In this document: piece by piece, positions 30,707 to 42,196 of the stretch
Position numbering within the stretch: the stretch's first letter is position 1
Layout: every line of letters starts with the position of its first letter
Assembly (NCBI GenBank): GCA_039545275.1
Contig: BCHS01000007.1
Coordinates: forward strand, 682,001-746,000
Direction of reading: 5' to 3'
DNA from: Pseudomicrostroma phylloplanum
Lineage: Eukaryota > Basidiomycota > Exobasidiomycetes > Microstromatales
DNA length: 64,000 bases
Made by a program: the position numbers and the translations under genes
The notes under the pieces: model-generated
What the model was told of the DNA's origin: nothing
Seen by the model: the letters and a program-made list of their open reading frames with translations, nothing else
Databases searched by the model: none

Positions 30707-31931
30707 CTATCGTGCGTGCGAAACAGGCGTCTGAGGAGCGGGAGCAGCAGCAGCGGCAGAAGACGATCGCATGTAGCTGTTGCTCAACGCTCGCAGCGCC
30801 CGGTCCACCTCGATGCTCTCGCTCGACAGATCCCCCACCCCATCAAAGTCCGAGCTGGCACTTCTCTCTTGTTCCCTCGGAGTACCTCTCCTCGCAAGGT
30901 ACGCTGCGAGAGGGCTTGACCCGCTTGTGGGAGGAGCAGAAGGGAGTCTTCGTCCGGCAACGCTTCCTACGCGTGCGTTTGCATTGGGCAGTCCAGAGGG
31001 ATTTAGAGGGCTGCTCTGGGCTGGGCTAGATGAGTTGAAGTTGCCGCTTACTGAGCGTCCTGCTGCTTCGAGACTAGCCTTCAGAGGCGACTGAGGGCTG
31101 TACCGGGCCTCTGATGGGCCACGAGAACGGGCAGAAGTAGCAGGCGGCGCAGGCGGAGGAGGAGTTGCTGTGACTGGCCCTCCAATTCGTGGCGGTTGTG
31201 AGAGGCCAACAGGCTTAGTGGCTGCTGCGTTGAAGCGAGGTTTCGAAAATTGCAGCAATGCCAGAGCTTCGATGAGGTTTACCAGGAACACGATGACGAG
31301 AGCCCACTTGAGCCACGCTGCCGCTCCGTCCACCGTCTGATCAGAGCGCCCTCCCAGAGTGGCGTACACAGCGTCCAAAAGCGACCTGGAGGAGTGAGGC
31401 AGAACATGGTCAGAATCTGCGCTGCGTACGAGATGCCTTCGAGTCTCTGCTCCTGAGGGTAGCGCAATGCTTTCAGCAACTTGCCACTGTCTGCTTGACT
31501 CACCAATAGACTTTCTTTGAAACGTCCAGCCTGGGCAGCACCGCGATGGCCACCAATGCCCCCACGTTCCACTTGACTCGTGTCCGTAACGACGCAGGCG
31601 ATGCTTGAGGTGCAGAGGACACCGCTGCTGAGGCTGGTGCAGAACTTTGGGGAGGTGCAGGCTTCGGCGACGTCACAGAGACAGGAGTCACAGCGGAAGC
31701 TACGCTAGAGATGGCCCGCTTCACTGGCGTGGACACGGCAGAAGAGGTAGTACCAGTCCTAGCTAGAGAAGATGTGCTGGCGGAAGGCGCGACTGCATTG
31801 CTCTGCTCCTGGGCCCACCGGACCGTCTTCGATCCGGAGGGTAACGACGATGAGGCGTCACGGAAGGACGAAGAGCGTGAGACGCCCGACTGGCCAGGCG
31901 TGCTGGGTACCATGGCCTGGAAGCTTGACAT
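30707..31931 (-). CDS. POM34: nuclear pore membrane protein POM34-like
   Basis: Predicted pore-membrane nucleoporin. Two exons on the minus strand, 31931-31504 and 31385-30707. The 118-nt intron (GTGAGT/CAG) joins phase 2 within a Trp codon, giving 368 aa. A Ser/Thr/Ala-rich N-terminus (~120 residues) precedes the first hydrophobic segment (KWNVGALVAIAVLPRLDVSKK, with VYWSLLDAVYATL across the splice). The second membrane helix is WLKWALVIVFLVNLIEALALLQF. The tail is Ser/Pro-rich with FDGVGDL. Two close membrane segments followed by a disordered tail fit the POM34 family (yeast 299 aa). The call is by architecture and the second-helix sequence, so moderate. Confidence 0.68.
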
Positions 31932-32123
31932 TCTTTAAGTGGGGATGGACGAGGAAAGGGCGTAGGCAAACAGACAGATTCGGAAGCGGAAAGAGCGTGG
32001 AGAAGAGTGGAGTGTCCATCAGCACGCTCGCGCTCGCTGCCTACAGAGAGTTCTTCTGTGGAGAGAGACAGATCCAGAGAGCCGTAACAAGGACGGCCAG
32101 GGGCAATTGGATGCATCGAGCGC

Positions 32124-32129
32124 AAAAAA
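32124..32129 (-). terminator. RNA polymerase III terminator of tRNA-Gln
   Basis: Six T residues on the minus strand begin 2 nt after the tRNA discriminator base. Confidence 0.85.
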
Positions 32130-32131
32130 TC

Positions 32132-32228
32132 AGGTCTCACTGGGAATCGAACCCAGATCACAAGAATGAACGAAACGTTGTAGGCTTCTAATCAGAATCT
32201 TATGTACTAACCATTATACTATGAAACC
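32132..32228 (-). tRNA. tRNA-Gln (CUG anticodon) with a 25-nt intron
   Basis: Read on the minus strand, the acceptor stem GGTTTCA pairs with TGAGACC (one G-U), and the discriminator is T. The D stem is GTAT/GTAC and the anticodon stem TAAGA/TCTTG. The loop TTCTGAT carries anticodon CTG, decoding CAG. The T arm is CTGGG-TTCGATT-CCCAG. An intron at 32167-32191 sits one base 3' of the anticodon, the canonical eukaryotic position. Mature length is 72 nt. The start GGTTTCATAGT and end GACCT resemble yeast tRNA-Gln. Confidence 0.95.
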
Positions 32229-32397
32229 GGAGATGTTGTCCTTGCGCCGAGGAACCATACTAGTATCTGCCATGTTGCGGCTCTCCACGCCCGAGTCGAG
32301 AGCAACACAAAGGATGCAGCTGCAGCGTCAAGCAACACTTTAGTCCGCTCGGACTCGTTTACCATCGCAGCTCCCATCACCTCCTATACCACACCAG

Positions 32398-33645
32398 ATG
32401 AGCGACTTTGACGATTCAGATGCTTCGTCGTCTTACGCTCGTCGCGCAAACTACCGTCGACGTATCAGGTCAGCATCGCTTGACTCTGATGATCTCGGGC
32501 CCTCGCTAGCGGACGAGCTCGGCTCAGGGGAGGAAGGCATGGAGATGAGCCATAGCAATTCCGTCGGGGAGCTAGGCGATATGGCAGTGGTGGGCAGTAG
32601 TCTTCAGGACGAGCTATCGGGTCTCGATGACGGGATTGAGGAGCAGATGGGGCCGAGTTTGGGAGACGAGCTAGATTTCAATACCAGCGGCGATGGTGCT
32701 GCTACTCCTTTGCCGTCTGCTCAGCAAGCAGCCAATTCAATCGAGGATTATGACGACACAGCTCAACTCGCACAAAGACAAGCAGCATACGAAGCTACAT
32801 ATGCATCTCTTGTGGACTCGATACATTCCACAGATGCGTACATTGCTACCCTGAAGAGCACCACGAGCGGGGACGACACTCGCGGCATGGAAGACCTTGG
32901 TAGGCAGGTTGTCCTGGCGCTACAGGAGTCTGCACAAGAGAGAGACTTCCAGGCCAGGGAGCTGCAAGATATTCTCAGAAGTCTGGAAAGGGACGATGGC
33001 GATGCTCTCCTCGCTGCGTTGGCCGAGACTGTGACGGCTCAAGACGAGAGTGCCTTGGACCTTTCATCAGGTGATAGTCATACGAACTCCTCTTCGACAG
33101 GCATGAGCTCGGGCTCTACCGGAGCATTCGCGTCTCCAGGCATCACGCAGACTATCAGGCAAGGAAGCAGCCGATCTGAAGAGTCCTCTTCTAGTCGATA
33201 CAGTGCCTTACCCCCTCCAGGTCCATCTCGCAAAGCACCGCTGCCAGAACATTTTGCCCATCTCCAAGTCGTGACCTCGTCCCTCGTGTCATCCCTGCAG
33301 AACCTCAATGAGCAGACTCAGGTCAATCAAGCCACTTTCAGAGAAAGCACGAAGGTACTTCGCAAGCTGAGGCAACAGATTACCGAGGCAAGCCGGGAGT
33401 TGGATGCAGCCGAGAATAGCCAGCTCTGGATTGAGAGCCGAAGGAAGGCAGAGGAGGAGGCGCAAGCAGCCTCGCAATCGGGTACATCGGGCGGTGCGCC
33501 CCTCGTATCCCTGACAAGTAGGGGCGGAGGCCTCCAAACCTGGTGTAGACGTCAGATGGAAGATTATGAACAGTACCTCGACCACGCTGCGCTCAAAGCT
33601 AATCAGCTTCTGGGTGTGGACAGAGGAGATGCCATTACGACCTAG
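32398..33645 (+). CDS. acidic coiled-coil protein with SLxDEL repeats; unrecognised
   Basis: I do not recognise the family. One exon of 415 aa; the ATG follows a leader ending ACCACACCAG and the product starts MSDFDDSDASSSYARR. The N-terminal third is acidic and contains three spaced SL-x-DEL elements: GPSLADEL, GSSLQDEL and GPSLGDEL (residues ~37-100). Predicted helical segments follow (~115-200). A conserved-looking coiled coil spans ~285-365 (HLQVVTSSLVSSLQNLNEQTQ, RKLRQQITEASRELDAAE). The end is DYEQYLDHAALKANQLLGV. No membrane segment or zinc site is seen. The repeated SLxDEL element suggests a multivalent short-motif binding region, but no partner can be named. Confidence 0.72.
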   Translation: MSDFDDSDASSSYARRANYRRRIRSASLDSDDLGPSLADELGSGEEGMEMSHSNSVGELGDMAVVGSSLQDELSGLDDGIEEQMGPSLGDELDFNTSGDGAATPLPSAQQAANSIEDYDDTAQLAQRQAAYEATYASLVDSIHSTDAYIATLKSTTSGDDTRGMEDLGRQVVLALQESAQERDFQARELQDILRSLERDDGDALLAALAETVTAQDESALDLSSGDSHTNSSSTGMSSGSTGAFASPGITQTIRQGSSRSEESSSSRYSALPPPGPSRKAPLPEHFAHLQVVTSSLVSSLQNLNEQTQVNQATFRESTKVLRKLRQQITEASRELDAAENSQLWIESRRKAEEEAQAASQSGTSGGAPLVSLTSRGGGLQTWCRRQMEDYEQYLDHAALKANQLLGVDRGDAITT

Positions 33646-33951
33646 AGGCGCAGGGGAGGGATCCTCAGAGGACTTAGGAGACGCTGAAAAAGACGAATCT
33701 CACGTAGACATGCTAGACGATCCTCATATACCACACACATCATTCTGTACTCATCACAATCAACCTTTTTGACCGCTCATGCAGCCCTGCGCTATGAAGG
33801 GGAGTCCGATGCCGTGCTTACGTAATTGGGCTGGTCGTACTTCTGAGAAGCTGTTTCCGCCTCTCCTTCCGCTCCAGACTCTATCCTTCCTCCATCAGCC
33901 CAGTCCACCTTTGCTTCCTCGACCATTCCTCGAAGCAGGCAGTCTTGCACA
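33646..33951. other. intergenic region
   Basis: This 306-bp space separates the coiled-coil gene from the FHA gene (both +). It holds the first gene's 3' UTR and the second's pyrimidine-rich promoter. Nothing else is seen. Confidence 0.5.
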
Positions 33952-35237
33952 ATGCCTCGCTTCGTATCTCCACCTCCTCGATCCTCTCGAGGGAATGACG
34001 CCTCGACATCCTACCCTCGCAGAGGCGAGGACTACCGGAACGGCTCTTCTTCCAGTCGCAGGGATGGTGGCTCCTCTTCCGATCTGAAGAGGGACAGGTA
34101 CGAGGACAGGGATCGATACAGGGAGAGTCATCGTTCCTCGCGAGAAACAGAAGAGGAGAGGAGGAGGCACAGGCGGTACGAAGATGACACGCGGGGAGGC
34201 AGCAGTAGCAGGTATGAGCGGGAGTCTGCTAGCAGGAGCGAGCGGCCAAGGGAGGGGCAACATCGGTCCAGAGATGAGGCTTCACATCGAGAGGGTCACT
34301 CGCGACATCGAGACGGGAACTCCTACGATCGAGATCGTCGCTCACCGACGAGGAGCAGACGCAGCCCTCCGCCCCGAACCCGCGACGAGCCCTCCTCATC
34401 TCGCTCAGCGCCTCGCTCCAACTTCGAAGAAGATCGCAGACGAGAGCGCGAGCGCTACGATGCTACTTCCGGCCACTCCTCCACTGCCTCTCGCAGCCGA
34501 GTTGAAGAAGCTCCTGCTCCATCGACATCGATGGCACCGCCAGAGGGGCTCGCTGAAGAGGAAGACCAAGATCAGCCGGACTTCAAGCCCAGTGGTCTGC
34601 TCGCGAAGGAGAGCAATCAGGTCAATGGCACTGCCCTCAAATACCATGAGCCGCCGGAAGCCAAGAAGCCAAAGAGGAAGTGGAGGCTGTACGTCTTCAA
34701 GGACGGCAAAGAGATTGGTGAGTGTTCAAGCGCAGGTACGGACAGAGCTTCTGACGCTGACAGATCTTCCGTCCCGTGCGTATCTCCCTCTCTCTGTCTC
34801 CCTCAGATCTCCTCCACCTCTCCCGTCAGTCCTGCTACCTCTTCGGCAGAGACCAAGCCGTCGTCGATGTGCCCCTTGAGCACACCTCTTGCTCAAAGCA
34901 ACACGCCGTGCTGCAGTACCGTCTGCTGATTGAGCGCAACGAGTTTGGAGACGAGAAGAGGAACATCAAGTGAGTCTATGCTTTGGGAGCACTGCAGGAA
35001 GCCAGTCTGAAGGTCGATGCGGTGTGACGATCCTGTCAGAGCAAGCACTGATCACTGTCCCCCTCCCTTCGCTGTACTGTGCGGCTCAGACCCTATCTGC
35101 TCGATCTAGCCTCGGCGAACGGTACAACAGTGAACAAGCGCGAGGTGCCCGCCTCGCGGTACTACGAGCTCAAGAATGGAGATACCATCCAGTTTGGGGG
35201 CAGCGAGAGGGAGTACGTCCTGCTGTGTGAAGATTGA
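33952..35237 (+). CDS. FHA-domain RNA-processing protein, SNIP1/Pml1-like
   Basis: Predicted spliceosome-associated FHA protein (SNIP1; yeast Pml1 of the RES complex). Three exons: 33952-34717, 34807-34969 and 35090-35237. Introns are GTGAGT/CAG (phases 1 and 2), giving 358 aa. The first ~190 residues are an Arg/Ser/Asp/Glu-rich RS-like region (MPRFVSPPPRSSRG onward). The linker DFKPSGLLAKESNQVNGTALKYHEPPEAKKPKRKWRLYVF (split here over several elements) is typical of SNIP1. The FHA domain (~246-355) shows LFGRD, SCSKQHAVLQYR, LASANGT and GDTIQFGGSEREYVLL, with the phosphothreonine-binding Arg, Ser, His and Asn in place. A 12-nt microexon inside intron 1 was considered and rejected. Confidence 0.92.
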
Positions 35238-35367
35238 AGCAGAGATTCCTGATCTTGTGGTCACGATTTTGCTATTGTACAAGTAGACAGCTCACGAGAC
35301 AGGGAATGTATGGGTATCCAGTGAAGTAACAGCGGGATCTACAGTACCAGCCCCGCAACGCTTCACT

Positions 35368-38300
35368 TCACGAAATGACGATCCACTGTCCCCCGCAGAA
35401 CGTGCAGCCGTTGATCCCTTCGATCAATACATCCTCCTCGCTAGGACTCGACTTGATGGAGAGGTCTTGAGCCTTAAGACCACAGCTGGAGCACGTCCTG
35501 ACCTCGGCGGAGCTGGTGATCGCATACGTCTGAGAGCATCGGGCTTTTCACCCAAGATTGGCAAGGCAGGAGTGATAAGTTGATGCAAGACGGATAACAC
35601 AGTTCGAGGCGGGGACTTACCGCTAACATGACCCCTCCCACAGACGGCCCTCTGTGGCCAGAGGCTTGATGGGGCCCACTCCACCTCTACCGTGGCATCG
35701 TCGCATATCGGACACTTCTCTTGCTCGTCCAGCGCCTGCCGTGAACGCCAATCCTGCGCAGATCGAGACAAGTCCGAGATTAGCGGTCGAAGGGTACATC
35801 GACAAGCCCATCCAGCGCCGCTCTACTTACCGGCGGAGACCTCTGCCAGAAAGCAGTGCCTTCGTTCACTTCGGAAGAGAATTGCGTACGCAGTGTGGCC
35901 TCCACGTCGAAGTTGCTTCGCAGGTACTGTTGCTGAGCACAGTCCGCCTTCTCGTAGTCGACCGAAAAGGCAGAGTGTGCCCTTCCTGCTGTGACTTCGA
36001 CGCGCTTCGAGTGCAGTCGACCTGTGTCACTGTCTACGGCTTGAGCTGAAGGGTGGAATCGTGGAAGAGTTCGGGGTGTGAGCAACGCATACAAGAGTGA
36101 CAGTTCACAATGTAAGCGTGTCTTACCTTGTTTGGTGAGCCTCTGTTGTCTCGGCAGCCAGTGGCTCAAGATCTTCGCTTCTTCGAGCAGTTTTGTCTTC
36201 CTGTACTGAGCCAGCACGCTCTTGTTATGGCTGTCTGTCTTCCTAGACTCGCGCGTTAGCCAGTCAAGGATGTAGAACATCTTACGCGGACCATCACGGA
36301 GGAGTTCCACGGTCTCCTCTCGGTCAGAGGGATCTTCGCTCGTATCTTGTTCAAGGCTCGTCTCAGCACCGTAGTGGTGGAATTGGATCTCCTCAAAGGC
36401 CTCGGTCAGCATGTCGGCCTTCGCATTTGAAGACAGGGCTTGATAGAGCGCAATCAGCGGTCGAAAGAGATGTACCGGGCGTTTCGCCGATTCAATCGAG
36501 CGCTCGGATGAGGAGCTGAACAGCTCCCTGGCTACTCGATAGGCATCCGTAGCCGAGGTCGGGGGCAGCATGAACGTAATGTGGACATTGCGGTCCGCGT
36601 GATTCCGAAAGGACGATATATCACCGGCGCTGTCATCAGAGAAATGACCAGTGTGAGCTGACGTGTGACGTAGGCAATGGCGGCCCGTCGTAAGCTCTGT
36701 CCAGCCACTCACCTTTGTACGACGGCAATCAACCCATTGGGCCCGTCCTGTGCCCAAGCATCGACTCTCTGGTGCGCCTCAACGCTCTGTCTCAGACTGT
36801 CCAGCGGTGTCTCTGCCTCAGCGGTCGTGCTCACAACACAGTGTGGTCTTGAGCTTGAGGGGAGGGGCAGCGCAGCTTTGTACTGCAGTCCAGATGTAAG
36901 AGTCAGCAGGTAGGTATGAAGGTCCAAACGGTCCAACGCTGAGTGGTATGTGAAAGAGGAGTAGGTGTCAGCTCACTAACGCAGAAGTCGACTCGTGATG
37001 AGCCTTCTAGCATAGCCATGACTCACCAATCGACTCGGCATGCGGATCTCTCTCGCCTTCGAATCCTCTCTCGTCCGAAGGCAGAAGCTGACATGTCTTC
37101 CACTGCTTTTTCGGAGCGTCTGGCTCAGTGTCAAGGAAGTGCCAGGTATGTACAGCCCCAGGCGAGGTACAGACGACCGCCTGAGGCTGCTTCGAATCAT
37201 TCTCCCACTCTAGGAACTTGGCCACTGATATTTGCAGACCCCGCGGGACTTCGTTGCCTGATTGCAGCACAGAGCGCAAGCGCACACCTGAGTCGCTCAG
37301 GGCGATGTGGAGGATCGTGAAGCCGGTAGACTGGACCGCAAGTAGCATAGTATCGAATTCTGCTTCTGGTGCGGCAGAGCCGTCTGCAGCGGCACCCCCG
37401 TTGACCGACTTATCAGACGAGGTGAGCGAAGACGACCAAGAGAGCGCTGTCACAGGACCCGGGCCTATGTCGGCCAAAATGACGACCTGGTGATCGTAAG
37501 CGATGTGAACCTGTCCGGTCCTCATGCCCATCGCAAGGTGGTCCTGGGATGACCAGCCCAGCGAGACCGTCTGCACAGCAAGAGCGTCCTTGCCTGTCCC
37601 ATCAACCGGGCGCACGCTCTTACTCATCGTCCACGGACCACTTATAGGATTCGCAGGGGCATCCAAGACCCGTGCATTGAGGTCCGAGTCGATGAAGGCC
37701 AGCTTGTCTCCGTCTGGTGACCACTCTGCACTTTTGAAGCGTTTGAAAGTCTGGCCGGGGTGAGGCACGTTATAGTCTGTTCGCCGGAAGGAAAAGGAAA
37801 AGATTCAGCGGCTCATCGGACATCTTTAACTTTGCGAAGTCGTCAGTCCCGTGAATGAATCTCACCCTCATCTCTGAGCTCGCGGCTGACGGGTTGCTCA
37901 GCCCCTGTCGATGTTGCAGTGCCGATGTCAATGGCGCACTCGAAGAAGTCGATGGAGCTCGAGGAGGCATGCGCAGGGCGAGGAGCTGCTGCCATTGGCC
38001 CTTTGTCATTTGCAGAGTAATGCAGAAACCGACTTTGAATGATCTGAGATGATCTTGTTGGCTTGAGGATAGAATCGTACCCGAGAGCAGGGGTCTGCAG
38101 GTAGAGCCTCTCCATCAGTGTCAAGCTACATGCATTGCTGTAGGAGAGCCGCGCTCTGAGCAGCTACTTACCAAGATGTACAGGCAGGTGTCTGTGATGA
38201 TGCAGGCTTGCCCCTCACTGCTCCACTTGATACACCGTGGATGAGAAAGATCGGGCAGGGTGATGGAGCACAGGGGTGCCCCGCAAAGCGGCAGCGATGA

Positions 38301-38468
38301 CCCCGAAGCATCTTCAGCAGGGGGCGCAGCTTCGCTTGGCTGCGTAGCCTCCTCGATAGCGAGGGGTACAGTCGATTCATGTATCGATGCTGAAGCTGAT
38401 GTGACTTCCTCAGAGACGGCATCCTCCTCTTCCTTTGAGTGCCTTGCTACCTTGCGGGGTCGAGGCAT
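35368..38468 (-). CDS. TFIIIC 90-kDa subunit (GTF3C4/Sfc9 type)
   Basis: Predicted subunit of the RNA polymerase III factor TFIIIC, which binds tRNA and 5S promoters. Eight exons on the minus strand: 38468-38172, 38094-37866, 37776-37027, 36938-36713, 36629-36127, 36045-35831, 35753-35621 and 35543-35368, giving 842 aa. Seven introns of 77-89 nt with GT-AG ends keep the frame throughout. The 81-nt intron 36046-36126 is in frame and could be retained. The last intron ends AAAG. The N-terminal beta-propeller-like domain shows IKWSSEGQACIITDTCLYIL|TPALGY and SAEWSPDGDKLAFID. The C-terminal TFIIIC zinc finger shows CPICDD...CGRGHVS, then RCSQTYAIT, TCSSCG and CTFCGG. It is the most intron-rich gene of the window. 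Confidence 0.85.
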
Positions 38469-39049
38469 GCTTGCATGCGCTGACTGCGACGAGCAACGAG
38501 GAGTGAGTACGGCCGATCTTGAACGGAAGCAGGGCGCGTCTGTGATGCAAGGCGCGTTTGCCCAGAGTCTTCTTCAGCACTGGCCCGTGCGTTTGCCCCG
38601 GGCCGGAACGGAGGTGGAGGCGGTGCGCGAAAGAGACTCTTAGCGGGGCGGCCTGGCTTCTGGGTTCCGTACTTGGTTCCTCTTGGCGGTACAAGACTGG
38701 GTGCCGCTTTGCTCTTGCGACGTTGTCAGTTGCGGGCGTAGTTGTTCCTCCCAGCCTCGTCTCCTCGGCTTCTTGCGGCCGTCATATTGCCAAGCCACTC
38801 CAGGCACAAGGAGAAAGCAAACGCCGCGATCAAGCCGGCGCAGGTACGCACAGCCACACGCACCCACAAGTAGCGGTCAAAGCCACACGACCAACCAAAT
38901 TATAAAGGCTTGACGGACGAAATCTCCAATACGGCTTGTGGCAGTGAGCGCTTTCCTTCAACCTCTCCGCCTCCAATCTCTACTGCCAGCCTCTACGGCC
39001 ACGCAGAGGCAGCCGCAATCGTCCGACAGACATCAAACCCTGCAGCGCA
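38469..39049. other. divergent intergenic region
   Basis: This 581-bp region holds the promoters of the TFIIIC90 gene (-) and the unrecognised gene at 39050 (+). No gene or clear TATA box is seen. Confidence 0.5.
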
Positions 39050-42000
39050 ATGAGCCTCGACGCTGCCCTCTTCACCTTACACTTTCTTCCTCGGCAAGGC
39101 TCGCCATCGATCACGGACCTCTCTCCGACCATTCCGGATGCCTCGTCTAGCTCGATCACCCCTACATACACGCTCTCACGAGCTATCAGATCGCCCAAGT
39201 ACCAGAACACACTTCTAGACGGCCTCACCTACACCGAGCTCGGATCAGCCTCCGCACCTTCTACCGGCGAGAAGAGTAAGGCGCTTCGGCTCTTCAATCC
39301 CGATCAGGACAATGAGATCAGGAAAGCAGGAGCCATCCTGCGTACAGAGTGGCAATTCTCATGGCAAGGAGAGAAGCTAGCCATCAACGGAAAGGGAAGC
39401 TACGATGTGGAGATTGTTCGCAAGCCAGACCCGCCTATCAAGATTGCCATCTACAGGCCAGAGTCAAAGAAGTCATTCGCTTTCCTGCAGATCTTTGACT
39501 ACAACATCGATCGCTGTGAGGCAATCACAGACAAGAGGGGTTTGGAGCATACCATCATACTAGCCATCGCCTCGTGCCTGGATGCCGAGTACGACGAGAG
39601 GCATCGCACTCCAGAAGACAACCTCTTCCTGTCTCTAGCCGGCGCAGCACCTGCCGACTCTTCTCAAAGCGGCATGACGGGCATGCCAACATCTGAGCCG
39701 CTGGAGCCCAACGAGGTCGTGATCACCCCCCTCGTCGAACCTGCTCACATAGTGGAGCACTGTCTCAATCTGCTCAAGAGCGGGATGGACGGAGCTGACC
39801 CCAGAGGGCTCAAAGCCGCGACCGTAGGCCAGAATCTAGAGCTGGTAGTCATCAAAGCAGTTGGCGAGGAGATGGCCAAGCGCGCAATTGGCATTGCCGA
39901 GAGGGTGAAGGTGGGATTCTACCGTCTTCCTGACTCGCGGAAGGGCACGCTATGGGATGGAACTGTGCCGGTAGAGCTCTACCAGTATGTTAGGACTAGC
40001 GAGCTTAGATCTCAGACCGAGTCGGAGGGAAGCAAACCTCGTATCCCTGAACGCCCGCCTGCGCCACCGGCATCAGGAGCTCGTCCCCGCATCAAGCTTG
40101 GCGGTGGACACTCGCCCGAGCCGATCAGCACACCGCAACTCCCTGCTTCACCTCTGCCGGCCGCCAGGACACCGCCCATGCTGTCCGACATCACCATCTT
40201 CCTGTCAAAGACGAAGCTGGAGGAGTTCGAAGCGGAAAGATCTCAACAGGCACGATTGTACGAAGAGAAGCAGAGTAGACGGTTGGCTGAGAAGCTCCAA
40301 GAGGAGCAAGCGCGCCATGGAGGGAGTCCTCAGGGCTCGCTTCCAAAGGGGCAGAGTAGCAGAAGGCCAATCTCGAGTGGACGGGAGTCACCTGATGCTG
40401 CAAGGTTGAGACCTGCAGCGAGTAGAGACGGGAGACCGACATCTGCTGGAGGATCTTCAGGAGGTAGGAATGCCACGAATGGCGCGCAGGATGACGCGCG
40501 AGCTTCGGAACAGGTAAGTTTTGAGATGTCATGCGGCTCGTCTAGACGTCCCTGTATACATGGTACGCATAGCAATCATTGCAACGCTCGAGGACTGGGA
40601 TTACGAGGAAGCGCACGATCTGTGCGCCCAGACACCGGAATACACGGCGACCAGCTGTTCAATGAAGAAGTCGGCGACGAGGATGACTACACTCTGCTGT
40701 CTGTCCATACCGCAAGCTATCTGGACCCTGACTTCGCCTTTCGAAGAGATGACAACGCATTTCCTCCAAACGGCAGGACATCATTTCAGGCCCACAGTCA
40801 CGATGACGCCTTTCTACCGAAGGACACCTTCCATCATGAGTCCGTATCGTCTTCAAGTCTCATGAGGCACGCAACATGGTCCTCTCGTCCCACGCACTAT
40901 TCTGAACACAAGGCATCGTATCCTGCAACTACAGACCATATTCCGAGAGGTACGCACACAGACCCTCTTGATCTTCTTCAACTCTACTCGATCTCTTCCT
41001 TCATCTGATCAAAATGTCTCTGTGCTCCACCTGCGGCTGCTCGACCTCTCTGCACGAGGGGACCATTTCTAGGCTCCGGTGTGACTCCACCGCTGCCCCG
41101 TCCGCTCCATGCTGACACCCAGTCTTGCCTTCTTCCTCCTGCTCGTACAGAATCGCCTCGCTCGCCTCTTCAATCGCGTGCACGTGACACAGGTCCCGCA
41201 CCCTTCCTCGTCGCCCTTCAAGACGACTCCGCCCTCATCGAGGTGAAGGTGAAGACGTCCGATGCGCCAAAGCATCCCGTCGTCGTTGCGGATCCGCGGA
41301 TCGCCCGCGCAGAGTCGATGGCTGCTCTGCTAGATGGAGAGATAGGGGGTTCGGGGACTTGTGGGCTTCGTAGCGAAGATTCTGAGCTTGATGCAGATGC
41401 TGACGCAAGTGAAGCAGGCACAACCGCTGATCCAGACGACGCTGAAGACTTCGGGAGTCTATGTGAAGCCGAATGCGGGTCGTGGTACGGCTCTGAGCGA
41501 TCTTGCTCGTCCGATGATACGTCTCCACCTCTGGAGAGTAGGAGTCACGATATCGCGGCCGTCAGCGGGTCTGCTTTGCTACGACATTTTGAGCATACAC
41601 ACTCCAGGCAATCCGGTCTTCCGACCTTGGAGCATGAGAGCCTTACCCCGCGAGCCTTCTCCCGAGCGCATGGTGCGATTTCAACTCGCTCCCAACACCA
41701 TCGACGGAACACTCTGCAATCGCTTCTGCCTAGCTCCACCGGCATACCGGTCGCTTTCAGCCGGACGCCTGCCGGTCTACCACCACCGATACTGGCAGGA
41801 AGGAAAGAGGCAGAAACCACTGCCTCTCGTGAGGAAGCTCCCGGTCCCCTACCTCCTGCCCTGAAGGAGGTCACACCGGCTGCCAAGGACAGCAGAAGAG
41901 CGTCTGCGCCTGTCAAATTGGGACGTATCTCGAGAGGAGACAGTCGAAAGGAGGCCTTATCGTTGTCTGCTGATGCTGGCGTAGCGGACCGCTCTAATCA

Positions 42001-42196
42001 GCCAAGCAAGAGGAAACCTATAAGAAAGGAGAAGAAATCAGAAGCAGACAGATGGAGCTCTACGCCCATCAGGGACCTGCATGAGCAGTGGGCCGCTGAT
42101 TTCAGGGGAGGTAGTGGGGCTGTGAGTAGACGGAAGCGAGGGAAGGAGGACAGGCAAGAGACAAAGAAGAAGCAAGAGAGTCGATTGGGGAAGTGA
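39050..42196 (+). CDS. unrecognised 934-aa protein, three-exon model
   Basis: I do not recognise the family. The N-terminal exon (39050-40513) encodes 488 aa starting MSLDAALFTLHFLP. It contains a compact globular-looking region, WQFSWQGEKLAINGKGSYDVEIVR, FAFLQIFDYNIDR and HTIILAIASCLDAEYDER, with some likeness to tubby/LURP-type barrels (weak). My model continues through 40655-40949 (acidic NEEVGDEDDYTLL) and 41151-42196, with introns GTAAGT/CAG (141 nt, in frame) and GTACGC/CAG (201 nt, phase 1). The total length is a multiple of three. The C-terminal part is Ser/Arg-rich and ends in a Lys/Arg-rich tail (KRGKEDRQETKKKQ). Alternatively the first intron is retained, or 41081-42196 is a separate gene. 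Exon joins are inferred. Confidence 0.55.

Noticed and set aside
34718..34806. 12-nt microexon in the FHA gene (ATCTTCCGTCCC followed by GTGCGT)
   Set aside because: It would leave a 31-nt second intron, too short, and single-intron splicing gives a clean FHA start.
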